A stretch of 64,000 nt of DNA from assembly GCA_026000155.1 (NCBI GenBank), contig BNYG01000001.1:62001-126000 (forward strand), in the 5' to 3' direction. The notes beneath the pieces are model-generated. The model saw only the letters and a list, made by a program, of their open reading frames with translations. It did no database searches and was not told the DNA's origin. A program made the position numbers and the translations under genes. Positions within the stretch are counted from its first letter, which is position 1, and every line of letters begins with the position of its first letter. The DNA is from Bacteroidia bacterium. GTDB taxonomy: Bacteria > Bacteroidota > Bacteroidia > Bacteroidales > Azobacteroidaceae. Positions 18,992 through 28,389 of this stretch are shown one piece after another.

Positions 18992-19981
18992 TTATTTTCC
19001 GAAATTAGCGTCGAAAGCGAGCGCCGAAGGTTCAAAATCGACGGATTTAACCAATTTACAAGATTCGATGGCACCCTGTTCCCGGTTCATGGCGCTGTCT
19101 TCCCATTCCACAGACAACGGGCCGCTATAACCGATTGCATTCAAAGCGCGGATAATTTCTTCGAAATTGATTTTGCCTCTTCCCAAACTCCGGAAGTTCC
19201 AATAGCGGCGCGGGTCGCCGAAAGTAACATGTCCGCCGAAAATACCGACCTGTTTGGGCGTATCGCTCCAATACACGTCTTTCATGTGAACGTGGAAAAT
19301 CCGATCCGAAAATTCGTAGATAAAATCGACATAATCCACTCCCTGGTATCCCAGGTGGCTGGGGTCGTAATTGAAACCGAAAGCCGGATGGTTATCCAAT
19401 GCGTCTAAAGCGCGCCGGGCGGAGAAAGTATCGAAAGCGATTTCCGTAGGATGCACTTCAAGCGCATAGCGGATACCCAAGCGTTGGTATTCATCCAGAA
19501 TGGGTTTGAAACGCCGGGCAAAATCGGCATAACCGTCTTCAATCATTTGATTGGAAACCGGTGGAAAAGAATACAAGAGGTGCCAGATGGAACTACCGGT
19601 AAAACCGTTGACCGTTTTTATTCCCAACGCCTTGGCTGCGTGTGCCGTCTGAATCAAGTTTTCGGCAGCGCGTTGGCGAACACCTTCCGGGTCGCCATCG
19701 CCCCATATATAATCCGGCAAGATTTCTTTGTGGCGAATCGTAATATTATCACAAACCGCCTGACCAATCAAATGCGTAGAAATGGCGTAAAGGCTCAAAT
19801 CATACTTTTTTAGTAAATCTTTGATTCCCTGATAATAAGCAGGGTCTGTTTGACGAACGTCGATGTGAACGGGAATTCCCAATTCCAATCCGTCGTATCC
19901 GAATGCTTTCGCTTTTTCACAAACGGTTTCAAGGGAAAGATCTCCCCATTGAAGCGTATATAATGTTGCTGGACGTGCCAT
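18992..19981 (-). CDS. sugar phosphate isomerase/epimerase (xylose isomerase-like TIM barrel)
   Basis: A 329-aa TIM-barrel protein of the AP_endonuc_2/xylose isomerase-like family. Metal-site segments are visible: [10 protein letters not shown] (Glu), [11 protein letters not shown] (Asp/His), FHVHMKDV (His) and SVEWEDS (Glu). The exact substrate is unknown. It follows a Gfo/Idh/MocA oxidoreductase, a pairing common in pathways that oxidise and epimerise sugars or inositols, so the two probably act together. Confidence 0.88.
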   Translation of the reverse strand: MARPATLYTLQWGDLSLETVCEKAKAFGYDGLELGIPVHIDVRQTDPAYYQGIKDLLKKYDLSLYAISTHLIGQAVCDNITIRHKEILPDYIWGDGDPEGVRQRAAENLIQTAHAAKALGIKTVNGFTGSSIWHLLYSFPPVSNQMIEDGYADFARRFKPILDEYQRLGIRYALEVHPTEIAFDTFSARRALDALDNHPAFGFNYDPSHLGYQGVDYVDFIYEFSDRIFHVHMKDVYWSDTPKQVGIFGGHVTFGDPRRYWNFRSLGRGKINFEEIIRALNAIGYSGPLSVEWEDSAMNREQGAIESCKLVKSVDFEPSALAFDANFGK

Positions 19982-20022
19982 AATTATTTATGATTTTAAA
20001 TTTATTATTCTATTACATTATC

Positions 20023-20040
20023 AATTGACAATTGTCAATT
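20023..20040. repeat. 18-bp palindrome between oxidoreductase and isomerase genes
   Basis: AATTGACAATTGTCAATT is perfectly self-complementary and sits at the end of the Gfo/Idh gene, overlapping its stop. It may form a weak hairpin between the two cistrons. Confidence 0.6.
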
Positions 20041-21199
20041 ATTCAATCCATTTTACCCATTTTTGACTGTCGTCGTATCCGGCAGTTACTACCGTTTCTA
20101 TAAACTGCATCCCGCGAACGCCGTCATCGACTGTTGGAAAATCGAGCCACTCCGGTTGGGGTTGCTGTCCGTTTATTTTTGCCCGCACCGTATAGGAGAA
20201 ATTCCTGTAAATATTCGCAAAAGCTTCAATGTAGCCTTCGGGATGTCCGCCCGGCGTACGGGAATTGTATTTGGCCATATCACTCATGAATCCTGTTCCT
20301 ACCCGAATTAACTCGGTGGGTCTGTCCAACCATTTGGCCAATAAGGTATTCGGCTCTTGTTCATGCCATTCCAAGCCGCCTTTTTCGCCGTAAATCCGGA
20401 TAGCGATGGCGTTTTCTTCACCAACGGCAATCTGGGAAGCGAATAATACGCCGGTAGCGCCGTTGTCGAAACGCAACAAGGCGGCGCCGTCATCATCAAT
20501 GGGTCGTCCGGGAGCGAATGCTTTTATTTCGGCGCAAAGTTCGGTCACTTTCAGTCCTGAAATATATTCGGCCAGATGCCAGGCATGCGTTCCGATATCG
20601 CCCATCGCGCCTGCTTTTCCCGAAATTTTGGGATTGGTGCGCCATCCGGCATTGTTTCCGCCTGCTAATTCGATGCGGGTCGCCAACCATCCTTGCGGAT
20701 ATTCGACATACACTTTACGCACGTTTCCGATATCGCCGCGGGCAATACGCTCTTTGGCTTCTTTCACTGCGGGGAAAGCCGAATAAGTATGCGTCAAAGC
20801 CAGGATAAGTCCGGTTTCTTCCACTTTCGCCTTCAATAATTTTGCCTGTTCCAGACTGAATGTCATCGGTTTATCCACTACTACATGGAAACCCCGTTCG
20901 AGCGCCATCATGGCCGGTTCAAAATGAAAAGCATTCGGCGTAACGATGGTGACAAAGTCCATCTGTTCTTCTTTCGGAAGTTTGACTTCCTCTTCAAACA
21001 TCTCCTGATAAGTCCTGTAAATCCGGTTTTCGGGGAGAAAATACGATTTTCCCGACGAAAGAGAGATGTCCGGATCCGTACTGAAACAACCACAAACCAA
21101 TTCGATTTGATTGTCCATCAAGGCGGCCGAGCGATGAATAGCGCCAATGAAGGCATTGCTTCCACCACCCACCATTCCCATTCTAAGTTTTCTGTTCAT
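20039..21199 (-). CDS. Gfo/Idh/MocA family oxidoreductase
   Basis: A 386-aa NAD(P)-dependent sugar dehydrogenase-like enzyme. The N-terminal Rossmann fold starts GMVGGGSNAFIGAIH; the family motif EKP appears as VDKPMTFSLEQAK; the C-terminal domain contains GDIGTHAWHLAEYISG, with the conserved catalytic-region Asp/His. The substrate is not deducible. The start is MNRKLRMG at 21199; the upstream ATG at 21340 would run through the promoter region shared with the divergent GH92 gene. Confidence 0.9.
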   Translation of the reverse strand: MNRKLRMGMVGGGSNAFIGAIHRSAALMDNQIELVCGCFSTDPDISLSSGKSYFLPENRIYRTYQEMFEEEVKLPKEEQMDFVTIVTPNAFHFEPAMMALERGFHVVVDKPMTFSLEQAKLLKAKVEETGLILALTHTYSAFPAVKEAKERIARGDIGNVRKVYVEYPQGWLATRIELAGGNNAGWRTNPKISGKAGAMGDIGTHAWHLAEYISGLKVTELCAEIKAFAPGRPIDDDGAALLRFDNGATGVLFASQIAVGEENAIAIRIYGEKGGLEWHEQEPNTLLAKWLDRPTELIRVGTGFMSDMAKYNSRTPGGHPEGYIEAFANIYRNFSYTVRAKINGQQPQPEWLDFPTVDDGVRGMQFIETVVTAGYDDSQKWVKWIE

Positions 21200-21272
21200 T
21201 TGGATAAATTTTTTATTTTCATGATATACAAAATCTATGAATGCAAAAGTAGCAAAATTAATGATATTTTTA

Positions 21273-21280
21273 TAACTTTG
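21273..21280 (+). promoter_or_regulatory. -7 box of GH92 gene
   Basis: TAACTTTG matches TAnnTTTG and lies 47 bp before the ATG at 21328. No TTG is found at the ideal upstream spacing, so only the -7 element is supported. Confidence 0.4.
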
Positions 21281-21327
21281 CGCAAATCCTTTTATAGAAA
21301 AATAGGTTAACTTTAAATAATACTTGT

Positions 21328-23568
21328 ATGACACATTCAATGATTTTCAAAAACTCATTCAAACAGATGAGTACAATTACAGTAGGACTATGCCTGTTGT
21401 TTGCCTCCTGTACCACACACGATACCCGTACGCCGGTTGATTACGTCAATCCGTATATTGGGAATATCAGTCATTTATTGGTGCCCTGCTATCCTACGGT
21501 GGGTCTGCCCAATAGCATGATGCGCATTTATCCGAGCCGGACGGACTTTACCGCCGACCAGATGCGCGGACTTCCGGTAGCTGTGCCGTCCCATCGCGGA
21601 GGCTCGCCCATGACCTTTAATCCCACGCAAGCTCCGGCTTCCGAACTCAAGCCGGTGATGGATTATTCCTACGATTTGGAGCACTTGACTCCTTATCGCT
21701 GGTCTGTTTATCTGGACGAGGCAAAAATCCAGGTCGATTACGCGCCGGCTACCCAAGCCGCAGTGTATAATTTCCGGTTTACCAAGGATGGCGATGCCAA
21801 ACTGATTGTCACCGCTCGCAGAGGCGAAATCAAAGCCAATGCCGACGGTTCGGTGGAAGGATTTGAATTGCTCAATAACGATACGCATCTCTATGTCTAT
21901 CTCGAAACCGACCAACCCTTGAAAACGAGTAGCTATCTGGGGGAAACGCAAGGCAGTCTCGTATTGGATTATGGTACTGTCAAAGATTTGAATGCGCATT
22001 ACGGCATTTCCTATATCAGCGCCGAACAGGCAAAGAAGAATTTGGAACGGGAAATTCAAGGTTTCGATGTACAGCCGGTAGCCGGTGCAGGCAAAAAGTC
22101 TTGGAACAATACGTTGTCTAAAATCCGGGTCGAAGGCGGACGGGAAAAAGATAAAACCGTTCTCTACACTTCATTATATCGCACGTATGAGCGCATGGTT
22201 TGTATTACGGAAGACGGCCGCTACTGGAGTGCATACGACAAAACGGTGCATGAAGATGAAACGCCGTTTTACGTGGACGACTGGATTTGGGATACCTACC
22301 GCGCTACCCATCCCCTGCGTGTGCTGATTGAGCCTGAAAAAGAATTGAACATGTTGCGTTCCTACATCCGCATCTCACAACAGACACCCGAAAAATGGAT
22401 GCCGACCTTTCCCGGCGTAGCAGGTGACGGACATGGTATGAACTGCAACCACGGCATGGCTATTTTTGCCGATGCCTATGCCAAAGGAATTAGGGATTTC
22501 GACCTTCAAACGGCTTTCAACGCCGGGTATTCGGTGATTCATGAAAAATCGTTGTTGCCGTTTACTTTTCAACCGGCCATGGAACTGGATAAATTTTTCC
22601 ACGAAAAGGGCTATTTCCCGGCCATTCCGGATACGGAACAGGAAACGTATCCGCAGGTGAATCCCGGCGAATACCGCCAGCCGATACCGGTTACCTTGGG
22701 AACTTCCTACGATTTCTGGTGTCTTGCCCAACTGGCCAAAGCGCTCGACCGGCAGGAAGATTATCAATATTGCATGCAGCGTTCACTGAACTACCGGAAT
22801 CTTTTCAATCCGGAAACAGGCTTTTTCCATCCGAAAAACGACACGGGCGAATTTATTCCCGGTGTGGATTACGGCTGGTCCGGCGGTCAGGGCGGACGTT
22901 ATTATTATGATGAAAATAACGGCTGGATATATCGTTGGGATGTACAGCACAACTTGGGCGACCTTGTTTCCCTGATGGGCGGTCCCGACCGCTTTGCTCA
23001 AGGTTTGGACGATATGTTCCGTACGCCCATTCCTCGCGGTAAATTTACCTATTACAATAAATTTCCCGACCATACCGGAAATATGGGAATGTATTCTGCC
23101 GGAAATGAGCCGAGTACCCACATTCTGTACCTGTATAATTATGCCGGTCAGCCATGGAAAACGCAAAAGCATGTACGCGAGGTGATTAACACCTACTATC
23201 GCGACGATGTGATGGGTGTTCCGGGTGATGAAGACGGTGGCGGAATGACTGCATTTGTGACCTTTACCTTGTTGGGATTTTATCCGGTTACGCCCGGTTC
23301 GCCAACGTATAACATTGGCAGTCCGGTATTTACGAAGAGTACAATTGATTTAGGCAATGGCAAAACGTTTGAAATTGAAGCGAAAAATGCTTCTTTCGAC
23401 AACAAATACATTCAATCGGCAACTTTGAACGGTGTAACGTGGGATAAACCCTGGTTCAGTCATTCGGATATTGCCAATGGCGGTAAACTAACGCTCGAAA
23501 TGGGACCAATTGCCAACGAACAATGGGGAAGCGACCTGAAAAACGTACCGCCTTCCGCGGAATTCTAA
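21328..23568 (+). CDS. GH92 family glycosidase, putative alpha-mannosidase lipoprotein
   Basis: A 746-aa exported glycoside hydrolase. The N-terminus carries a signal peptide with lipobox LLFASC, so it is probably surface or periplasm anchored. GH92 hallmarks seen: the N-terminal beta-sandwich start DYVNPYIG, the acid/substrate region DDWIWDTYRATHPL, MNCNHGMAIFADAYAKG, NEPSTHILYLYNYAG and the C-terminal GDEDGGGMTAFVTFTLLGFYPVTPG. Family members are Ca-dependent exo-alpha-mannosidases that trim N-glycans. An ATG at 21367 is an alternative start giving a shorter signal peptide. Confidence 0.92.
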   Translation: MTHSMIFKNSFKQMSTITVGLCLLFASCTTHDTRTPVDYVNPYIGNISHLLVPCYPTVGLPNSMMRIYPSRTDFTADQMRGLPVAVPSHRGGSPMTFNPTQAPASELKPVMDYSYDLEHLTPYRWSVYLDEAKIQVDYAPATQAAVYNFRFTKDGDAKLIVTARRGEIKANADGSVEGFELLNNDTHLYVYLETDQPLKTSSYLGETQGSLVLDYGTVKDLNAHYGISYISAEQAKKNLEREIQGFDVQPVAGAGKKSWNNTLSKIRVEGGREKDKTVLYTSLYRTYERMVCITEDGRYWSAYDKTVHEDETPFYVDDWIWDTYRATHPLRVLIEPEKELNMLRSYIRISQQTPEKWMPTFPGVAGDGHGMNCNHGMAIFADAYAKGIRDFDLQTAFNAGYSVIHEKSLLPFTFQPAMELDKFFHEKGYFPAIPDTEQETYPQVNPGEYRQPIPVTLGTSYDFWCLAQLAKALDRQEDYQYCMQRSLNYRNLFNPETGFFHPKNDTGEFIPGVDYGWSGGQGGRYYYDENNGWIYRWDVQHNLGDLVSLMGGPDRFAQGLDDMFRTPIPRGKFTYYNKFPDHTGNMGMYSAGNEPSTHILYLYNYAGQPWKTQKHVREVINTYYRDDVMGVPGDEDGGGMTAFVTFTLLGFYPVTPGSPTYNIGSPVFTKSTIDLGNGKTFEIEAKNASFDNKYIQSATLNGVTWDKPWFSHSDIANGGKLTLEMGPIANEQWGSDLKNVPPSAEF

Positions 23569-23585
23569 AGAGAACGCAGTTAAAT

Positions 23586-23619
23586 GTGAATGGGGATATC
23601 AGTCCCCATTCACGTTTTT
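23586..23619 (+). terminator. intrinsic terminator after GH92
   Basis: An 11-bp perfect stem (GTGAATGGGGA / TCCCCATTCAC, 23586-23613) with a 6-nt loop is followed by GTTTTTC. It lies 18 bp past the GH92 stop. The right arm also encodes the last codons of the convergent aldo/keto reductase gene, whose stop is in the loop. Confidence 0.8.
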
Positions 23620-24495
23620 CATTATTTTTTCCACTGCATCATCCAATTGGGCTTCCGATTCCATTCCGATGGTCATGCAATGGATATTGGCTTCCTTGAT
23701 GGCGAAGCGAAGTGATTTTTTTCTTTCGTTTTCAGTCACATTTTTTCCTTCACCAAAAATTTTCATGCCGATAATGCCTTTGCCGCTCGCTTTTACTTTT
23801 CCCAATAATTCATTAACATCATCGGGTTTTCCATCCATAATAGATTGAAATGGATTGATACGGGCGAGCATCACATCAGCCCAAGGCGAAGCGATGGCGG
23901 TTTCCATTGCATCCCAACTGTGGCAGGACAAGCCAATCGCTTTCACAATACCGTCTTGTTTGGCCTTCAAAAGTCCTTCCATAAAGTGTTTGCGGTTGTC
24001 TGTCCAGTTTTTGTCTGTGATGCAGTGCATCAGCACAATGTCGATGTAGTCTGTTCCGATTTCTTTTCTGAAGCGGTCAAGGATGTTGCTTACAGGCTCC
24101 AAATTGTTTGAACTGTCGGGGTGTGTCCACATTTTTGTTTGCAGGATTACTTTTTCACGCGGTAAACTTTTTAATGCCTGTCCTACAAAAGGATGCGAGC
24201 CGTACTGGTCTGCCATATCATAGAAACGGACCCCTTTTTCATAAGCGTGATGCGCCAATTTTACAAACTTGGTCATCCCCAAACGTGTCTGATTCGAGGA
24301 TTTATTGGTGCCGACCGTTCCGGTTCCCATAGCAAGGCGAGGCACTGTCAAGCCTGAATTTCCTAATTGAACCGTATCAATAATGGTTTCTGCTGAAAAA
24401 AGATTTGTTTCGGCATGGGCTATTCCAGCCAAAGATAATGCAGATATGCCGGCAACACTTTTTCGTAAAAATTCTCGTCTGTTTATTTTTTCCAT
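23599..24495 (-). CDS. aldo/keto reductase with Tat-type signal
   Basis: A 298-aa NADP-dependent oxidoreductase. A twin-arginine signal (NRREFLRKSVAGISALSLAG) directs it to the periplasm in folded form. The AKR barrel shows the catalytic tetrad: Asp and Tyr in FYDMADQYG, Lys in ILQTKMW, His in IVLMHCITD. It follows a gluconolactonase-like gene by 24 bp on the same strand, which suggests a shared sugar-oxidation role. Confidence 0.88.
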   Translation of the reverse strand: MEKINRREFLRKSVAGISALSLAGIAHAETNLFSAETIIDTVQLGNSGLTVPRLAMGTGTVGTNKSSNQTRLGMTKFVKLAHHAYEKGVRFYDMADQYGSHPFVGQALKSLPREKVILQTKMWTHPDSSNNLEPVSNILDRFRKEIGTDYIDIVLMHCITDKNWTDNRKHFMEGLLKAKQDGIVKAIGLSCHSWDAMETAIASPWADVMLARINPFQSIMDGKPDDVNELLGKVKASGKGIIGMKIFGEGKNVTENERKKSLRFAIKEANIHCMTIGMESEAQLDDAVEKIMKNVNGD

Positions 24496-24519
24496 GCTAT
24501 TTATGTTTTTAATATTTAT

Positions 24520-25422
24520 TTACCGAACGCCTTTTACGTTCATCCTGATTGCATATAAATATTGAGATGCGGTGATAAAAAGGGTTTTTCCGTCTTTCCC
24601 TCCGAAGCAAACATTGGCTGTCCAACCTGCATCCACCGGTATGTGTGTTATTTTTTCGCCTTGCGGATTAACAATGGTTACGCCATTGCCGGTAAGGTAA
24701 ACATTCCCTTTTTCGTCGATGGTCATTCCGTCGGAACCTATGGCCGAGAAAAGCGTTTTGCCAGACAAAGCGCCATCCGGAAGAATATCATAAACGTATG
24801 TTTTACCTGACCCAATATCAGCCACATACAATCGTTTTCCATCGGGTGAGCCTACGATTCCGTTTGGTTTTTTTAATTCGGTTTCCACTTGGGTAAGCGT
24901 TTTGCCGTCAGGGGATAAATAGTAAACATATTCGCCTTTCTGTTGCATTTCGCTTCCTCTTTTCCAATAATCGCGGACATACAAGGGATCTGTAAAATAA
25001 ATGCCGCCTTGGGGATGTACCCACAAATCGTTGGGGCCATTCAGCTTTTTATTTTCAAAATCCGCAACTAAAACCTTGTGTTTTCCGGTCTTATCTATGC
25101 TCCATATCTCATTGTCCCTATCGGAGCAGGAAAATAAATTATCTTTTTTATCGATATACAATCCATTGGCGCGTCCGGAGTCTTCCAGAAAAACGGACAA
25201 TTCACCTTTTGTCGACCACTTTAAAATACGATTATTCGGTTGGTCGGTAAAATACACATTTCCTTTCTTGTCCGAAGCGGGACCTTCGGTGAAAGTGAAT
25301 CCGTCCGCCAACTTTTCTACTTTTGCACCCGAAGCGATGATACTTTTCGATTGTCCGTTGCTGTTTGCCGGAAAAGACAGGGAGCAGAGCAAAAGAAACA
25401 AAAACCCATTTCGTTTTTTCAT
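24520..25422 (-). CDS. SMP-30/gluconolactonase/LRE family protein
   Basis: A 300-aa exported six-bladed beta-propeller lactonase-like protein. A signal peptide (MKKRNGFLFLLLCSLSFPANSNGQ) precedes the blades, with family motifs FTEGPASDKKGNVYFTD (metal Glu), LNGPNDLWVHPQGG (Asn/Asp) and GSDGMTIDEKGNVYL (Asp). Such enzymes hydrolyse sugar lactones. An ATG 14 codons upstream is ignored as it precedes the signal peptide. It is the first gene of a pair with the aldo/keto reductase. Confidence 0.85.
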   Translation of the reverse strand: MKKRNGFLFLLLCSLSFPANSNGQSKSIIASGAKVEKLADGFTFTEGPASDKKGNVYFTDQPNNRILKWSTKGELSVFLEDSGRANGLYIDKKDNLFSCSDRDNEIWSIDKTGKHKVLVADFENKKLNGPNDLWVHPQGGIYFTDPLYVRDYWKRGSEMQQKGEYVYYLSPDGKTLTQVETELKKPNGIVGSPDGKRLYVADIGSGKTYVYDILPDGALSGKTLFSAIGSDGMTIDEKGNVYLTGNGVTIVNPQGEKITHIPVDAGWTANVCFGGKDGKTLFITASQYLYAIRMNVKGVR

Positions 25423-25461
25423 GTGTACTAAATTTGTTTTTTTATTGTTTTTTTCTGTCAA

Positions 25462-25490
25462 CAAAGATAAAGATTAATTTGATATTACAA
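25462..25490 (-). promoter_or_regulatory. promoter of SMP-30/AKR pair
   Basis: Minus-strand -7 box TATCTTTG (complement of 25462-25469) and TTG (complement of 25488-25490) with an 18-nt spacer. The start would be near 25457, about 35 nt before the ATG. Confidence 0.55.
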
Positions 25491-25514
25491 AAAAGCGAAT
25501 TAATTTTTAATTAC

Positions 25515-25542
25515 TATCTTTGGCAGAAGTAGAACTTCTGCC
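25515..25542 (+). other. -7-like box with immediate hairpin
   Basis: TATCTTTG at 25515-25522 is followed at once by a perfect 9-bp hairpin (GGCAGAAGT AGA ACTTCTGCC, 25522-25542). No gene follows on the plus strand before 25663. It may be a small-RNA start or a coincidence; the rest of 25491-25662 shows nothing. Confidence 0.25.
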
Positions 25543-25662
25543 GGACGGTTTAGCAAAATTGAACACTACCCTACGGCAAACAAGGACGCTACGCCGAACT
25601 AAGTTTCCAAAATTTCAATGGCTTTGGAATAATTGCTTAACGATACGTTGCATCCTTGTGAA

Positions 25663-26382
25663 TTATAAAGGCAGTTCGGTTATTCTTACATTTCTAAATT
25701 GGATTTCTTTTCCTTCGCTTTGCAAAGCAATTCTCCCTTGTTTATGCAACGATTGCGTCCCTTTATTTTGTAATACACCGTTGATATAGACTGTGACAGA
25801 GCCATTTTCGCAAGTGATTTCGGCCGTATTCCATTCCCCTGCCGGATTTTCAGAAGATGCTTCTTTCTTTTTTACTTTTGGAAAATCCGGACGTTCTTCG
25901 CCTTCCGGCAGTTGAAATTCGGCTAAATCAGAGCCACCCAATAAAACAAAATCCCCGGCATCGCCCGCATGAAGTTGACATTCAATGGCATTCGGCCAAA
26001 CTTTTTTATCGTCCTGTACAAAGAGAAAAATACCGCTGTTGGTAGCTTCGCCTGGCCAGCGCCATTCTATGTGCAGTTGGAAGTTGGAAAAAACGGCTTC
26101 CGAGTACATATAACCGAAAGGCTCTCCGGCAATATCAATCCATCCGTCTTTCACCGAGAAAACCTTCCCGGCGTTTACGGTCGAGTCTTTCAAAACAAAT
26201 CCCCATCCGTCGAGATTTTTTCCGTTAAATAATTCAAAGGGTTCTTTTTGTGCACTTTCAGAAACAGTTAACAACTCAACCGTTTCCGTTTTTTTTGGAA
26301 AAAAGATAAAATAAGCCACGAATGCAACCATTGCAATAATTACAAGCGTTGCAAAAATTACTAAAAGCGTTTTTGTTTTCAT
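25663..26382 (-). CDS. DUF1080 (3-keto-disaccharide hydrolase-like) protein
   Basis: A 239-aa protein with an N-terminal membrane anchor (residues 5-28, LLVIFATLVIIAMVAFVAYFI) and one DUF1080 jelly-roll domain starting ELFNGKNLDGWGF and including the EWRWPGEATNSGIFLF and QLHAGDAGDF segments. The family includes 3-keto-glucoside hydrolases working beside Gfo/Idh oxidoreductases and TIM-barrel isomerases, which fits the local set at 18.9-25.4 kb. It is probably periplasmic. Confidence 0.85.
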   Translation of the reverse strand: MKTKTLLVIFATLVIIAMVAFVAYFIFFPKKTETVELLTVSESAQKEPFELFNGKNLDGWGFVLKDSTVNAGKVFSVKDGWIDIAGEPFGYMYSEAVFSNFQLHIEWRWPGEATNSGIFLFVQDDKKVWPNAIECQLHAGDAGDFVLLGGSDLAEFQLPEGEERPDFPKVKKKEASSENPAGEWNTAEITCENGSVTVYINGVLQNKGTQSLHKQGRIALQSEGKEIQFRNVRITELPL

Positions 26383-26401
26383 TTTAAAAAAATATGTGAT
26401 A

Positions 26402-26431
26402 CAAAAATATAAAAAAAAATTATAAAAACAA
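26402..26431 (-). promoter_or_regulatory. promoter of DUF1080 gene
   Basis: Minus-strand -7 box TATTTTTG (complement of 26402-26409) and TTG (complement of 26429-26431) with a 19-nt spacer, ideal for Bacteroidota. The predicted start is near 26397, 15 nt before the ATG. Confidence 0.6.
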
Positions 26432-26554
26432 GTAGTTCATATTTTTATCTTCAAAGTAATTTTTTATTTTGCTGATGCTACTCCCTCTATTTGTAAAACA
26501 CATAATGCTTTTTTTACTCAAACATGGCAAAGCCTGCGCTCTACAAGGAATATT

Positions 26555-26716
26555 TCATATTATTGTTTTGTGTATTCTTTCTTCAAGTAGCTTTATTCTA
26601 TTTATCAATTCGTCAAAGGACAGCGATTTTCCGTAAATCATTGTCTTTTGCATTATTTCGTAGTCCTGTTGCCAATCGTTAATAACTTGTGCAAGTCGAA
26701 AATTTATTAAAATCAC
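26555..26716 (-). pseudogene. C-terminal remnant of AbiEii-like partner protein
   Basis: Minus-strand reading gives 53 residues ending at TGA (26555-26557): after a GTG overlapping the DUF6088 stop come FRLAQVINDWQQDYEIM, QKTMIYGKSLSFDELINRI and KLLEERIHKTII. This looks like the extreme C-terminus of the nucleotidyltransferase-type (AbiEii-like) partner that normally follows DUF6088/AbiEi genes; the catalytic part is absent. The match is by eye only. Confidence 0.4.
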
Positions 26717-27321
26717 TCATAAAGTTTTAGTATTAAATCTTTTATCCAAAACGGCATTAATTTTATATCTTGCAAAATTTCTTCTTTCGGTACTTCTTTC
26801 AATATGTATTTAAGCCGTTCCAAATGTTCGGGCATTACTCTGTCCTTTTTTATTTCTTTCAATGCAAATGTAATCAGCATTGCCAAATCGCTTTTGAAAG
26901 CCAAATTTTTCGGTGCGGTATGTTTGAACAAAATTCCTTTTCTTGGACCGATTTTTATTCTTCTCGGCGAGCCGTCGGTCAGAAATACAAAATTGGCAGG
27001 TACTTGCGTGGACAGCCCTAATCGGTTGAGTGCATAAATTCCCGTAGGAACAATGCGAGCCTTGTCTCTTTTTGCTATTTCTTTTGCCACTTCATCATAA
27101 CTTGGATACAATACGCCCAATCCCAACTTTTTATCTATCTTAGGATAATAATATATGCCTGTGGCAAGCCGAATGAGAATATTTTTTTTGCATAAAGAGA
27201 ATAAGACAAAACGTACATTTTCCGCAGTCCCGAAATGTTTAAAATCTTCTGCAAAAAATATTTTTCCACGCCTCTTTTTCTTTATGTATTCAAATATTTG
27301 ATTACTAATTGATTGTGACAT
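26713..27321 (-). CDS. DUF6088 / AbiEi-like antitoxin protein
   Basis: A 202-aa protein of the DUF6088 family, related to AbiEi antitoxins. The N-terminal winged helix is IFEYIKKKRRGKIFFAEDF ... LIRLATGIYYYPK; the middle has the characteristic GLSTQVPANFVFLTDGSPRR and KHTAPKNLAFKSDLAML. AbiEi-type proteins repress and neutralise a nucleotidyltransferase toxin encoded next; here only a remnant of such a partner follows. The gene appears intact. Confidence 0.75.
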   Translation of the reverse strand: MSQSISNQIFEYIKKKRRGKIFFAEDFKHFGTAENVRFVLFSLCKKNILIRLATGIYYYPKIDKKLGLGVLYPSYDEVAKEIAKRDKARIVPTGIYALNRLGLSTQVPANFVFLTDGSPRRIKIGPRKGILFKHTAPKNLAFKSDLAMLITFALKEIKKDRVMPEHLERLKYILKEVPKEEILQDIKLMPFWIKDLILKLYE

Positions 27322-27386
27322 ATATTTAATTTTTATTTTCTAACACTTTTACCTAAAATATGTTAGATATTTCGATTGCAAAAATA

Positions 27387-27724
27387 CTACTTTTTCTTGG
27401 AATGACAAATATACTTCGGATTCTCTCTTTTTAAATGATTTATCACTTTTTCTATTTCATAATCAGTTACTCGGTCTTTCCTGATTGACTTCAATGCCTG
27501 AATAACCAAGGTACTGATTTTCCCTTTGGATGCTAAATTCTTCGGTGATGTTTTTTTGAAAATAACCGCCCCATTTCCTATCTGTAATTTTCGCGGACTC
27601 CCGTCGGTCAAATAAATCCTTTTTGCAGGCACTTGTGTGGATAAGCCGAGTAAATTTTCAGCTAACAATCCGGTTGGAATTATTTTTGCATGGTCGCGTT
27701 TAACTAAATGAATATTGCCGGATT
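27387..27724 (-). pseudogene. truncated DUF6088 paralogue
   Basis: The frame reads NIHLVKRDHAKIIPTG, then LLGLSTQVPAKRIYLTDGS and TSPKNLASKGKISTLVIQAL, collinear with residues ~85-180 of the DUF6088 protein next door. The N-terminal winged helix is missing and an in-frame stop lies just before the fragment. A promoter for the divergent lipoprotein gene overlaps its 5' end. Confidence 0.65.
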
Positions 27725-27744
27725 AAAAAAAAGAACTACCTTTG
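27715..27744 (+). promoter_or_regulatory. promoter of lipoprotein gene 27770
   Basis: TTG at 27715-27717, a 19-nt spacer, and the perfect -7 box TACCTTTG at 27737-27744. This is an ideal Bacteroidota promoter and puts the start about 20 nt before the ATG. Confidence 0.75.
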
Positions 27745-27769
27745 TCTCCGAATTAAAAAACAAATAGTT

Positions 27770-28276
27770 ATGAAAGTAAACAAAAATTTATTCTTTATTT
27801 TATTCGTATCCGTTATCTGCTTGGGCTTTACTGCTTGTAATAATGATGACGATAAACAAACAGATTATGCCCACAACATTGTGGCTAATTATACAGGAAC
27901 GCTTTCGGGCGCTTCGGAAGTTCCTATTCCTGCAACTATAGCCATTGAGCATTCGGCGCCGTACAAAGTGAATTTGAAATTGAATCAAACGATTGCCGGT
28001 CTTCCAATTAATATTACGTGTCCAACCGATGTCATTGAAAAAGACGGTAAATACTCTCTTTCCGGAAATACAACTATCGATTTACCATTAGGCGAAAATG
28101 GCGCTCCTGTATCCATTCCGGTTGAGGTTACAGGAAACGTGACTGTTACAACTGATGCTGTGATTAGCGCAAAAGTAGCATTAATCACTATTAAGGTTGG
28201 AAATGCAGCTTTACAAGCGGTAGTTCCGGTTTTCCCATTGACGGTCGTTTTTAGTGGAGCTGCCCCTCTGATTTGA
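27770..28276 (+). CDS. lipoprotein, possibly calycin-like
   Basis: A 168-aa secreted lipoprotein: signal peptide with lipobox FTAC, then an acidic tether NNDDDKQ and a beta-rich domain beginning IVANYTGTLSG. The alternating strands (YKVNLKLNQTIAGLPINITC, VPVEVTGNVTVTTDAVISA) suggest a calycin- or lipocalin-like barrel of the kind encoded beside PCMD proteins in Bacteroidales. The specific ligand is unknown. It has its own promoter and terminator, followed by a PCMD lipoprotein and an outer membrane barrel. Confidence 0.6.
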   Translation: MKVNKNLFFILFVSVICLGFTACNNDDDKQTDYAHNIVANYTGTLSGASEVPIPATIAIEHSAPYKVNLKLNQTIAGLPINITCPTDVIEKDGKYSLSGNTTIDLPLGENGAPVSIPVEVTGNVTVTTDAVISAKVALITIKVGNAALQAVVPVFPLTVVFSGAAPLI

Positions 28277-28300
28277 ATTGCTTCGGTAATTTATAAAATA

Positions 28301-28336
28301 AAAAGTTCAACGGAAAATTTCCGTTGAACTTTTTTT
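28301..28336 (+). terminator. intrinsic terminator after lipoprotein gene
   Basis: A 16-bp stem (arm AAAAGTTCAACGGAAA and its complement, one-nt loop) running into a run of seven T. It is 25 bp past the stop codon and is nearly symmetrical, so it may act in both directions. Confidence 0.85.
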
Positions 28337-28389
28337 ATGAAAGAAAAACCTTATATTTGTACTTGTAAAATGATTGAATTACAAATAAT

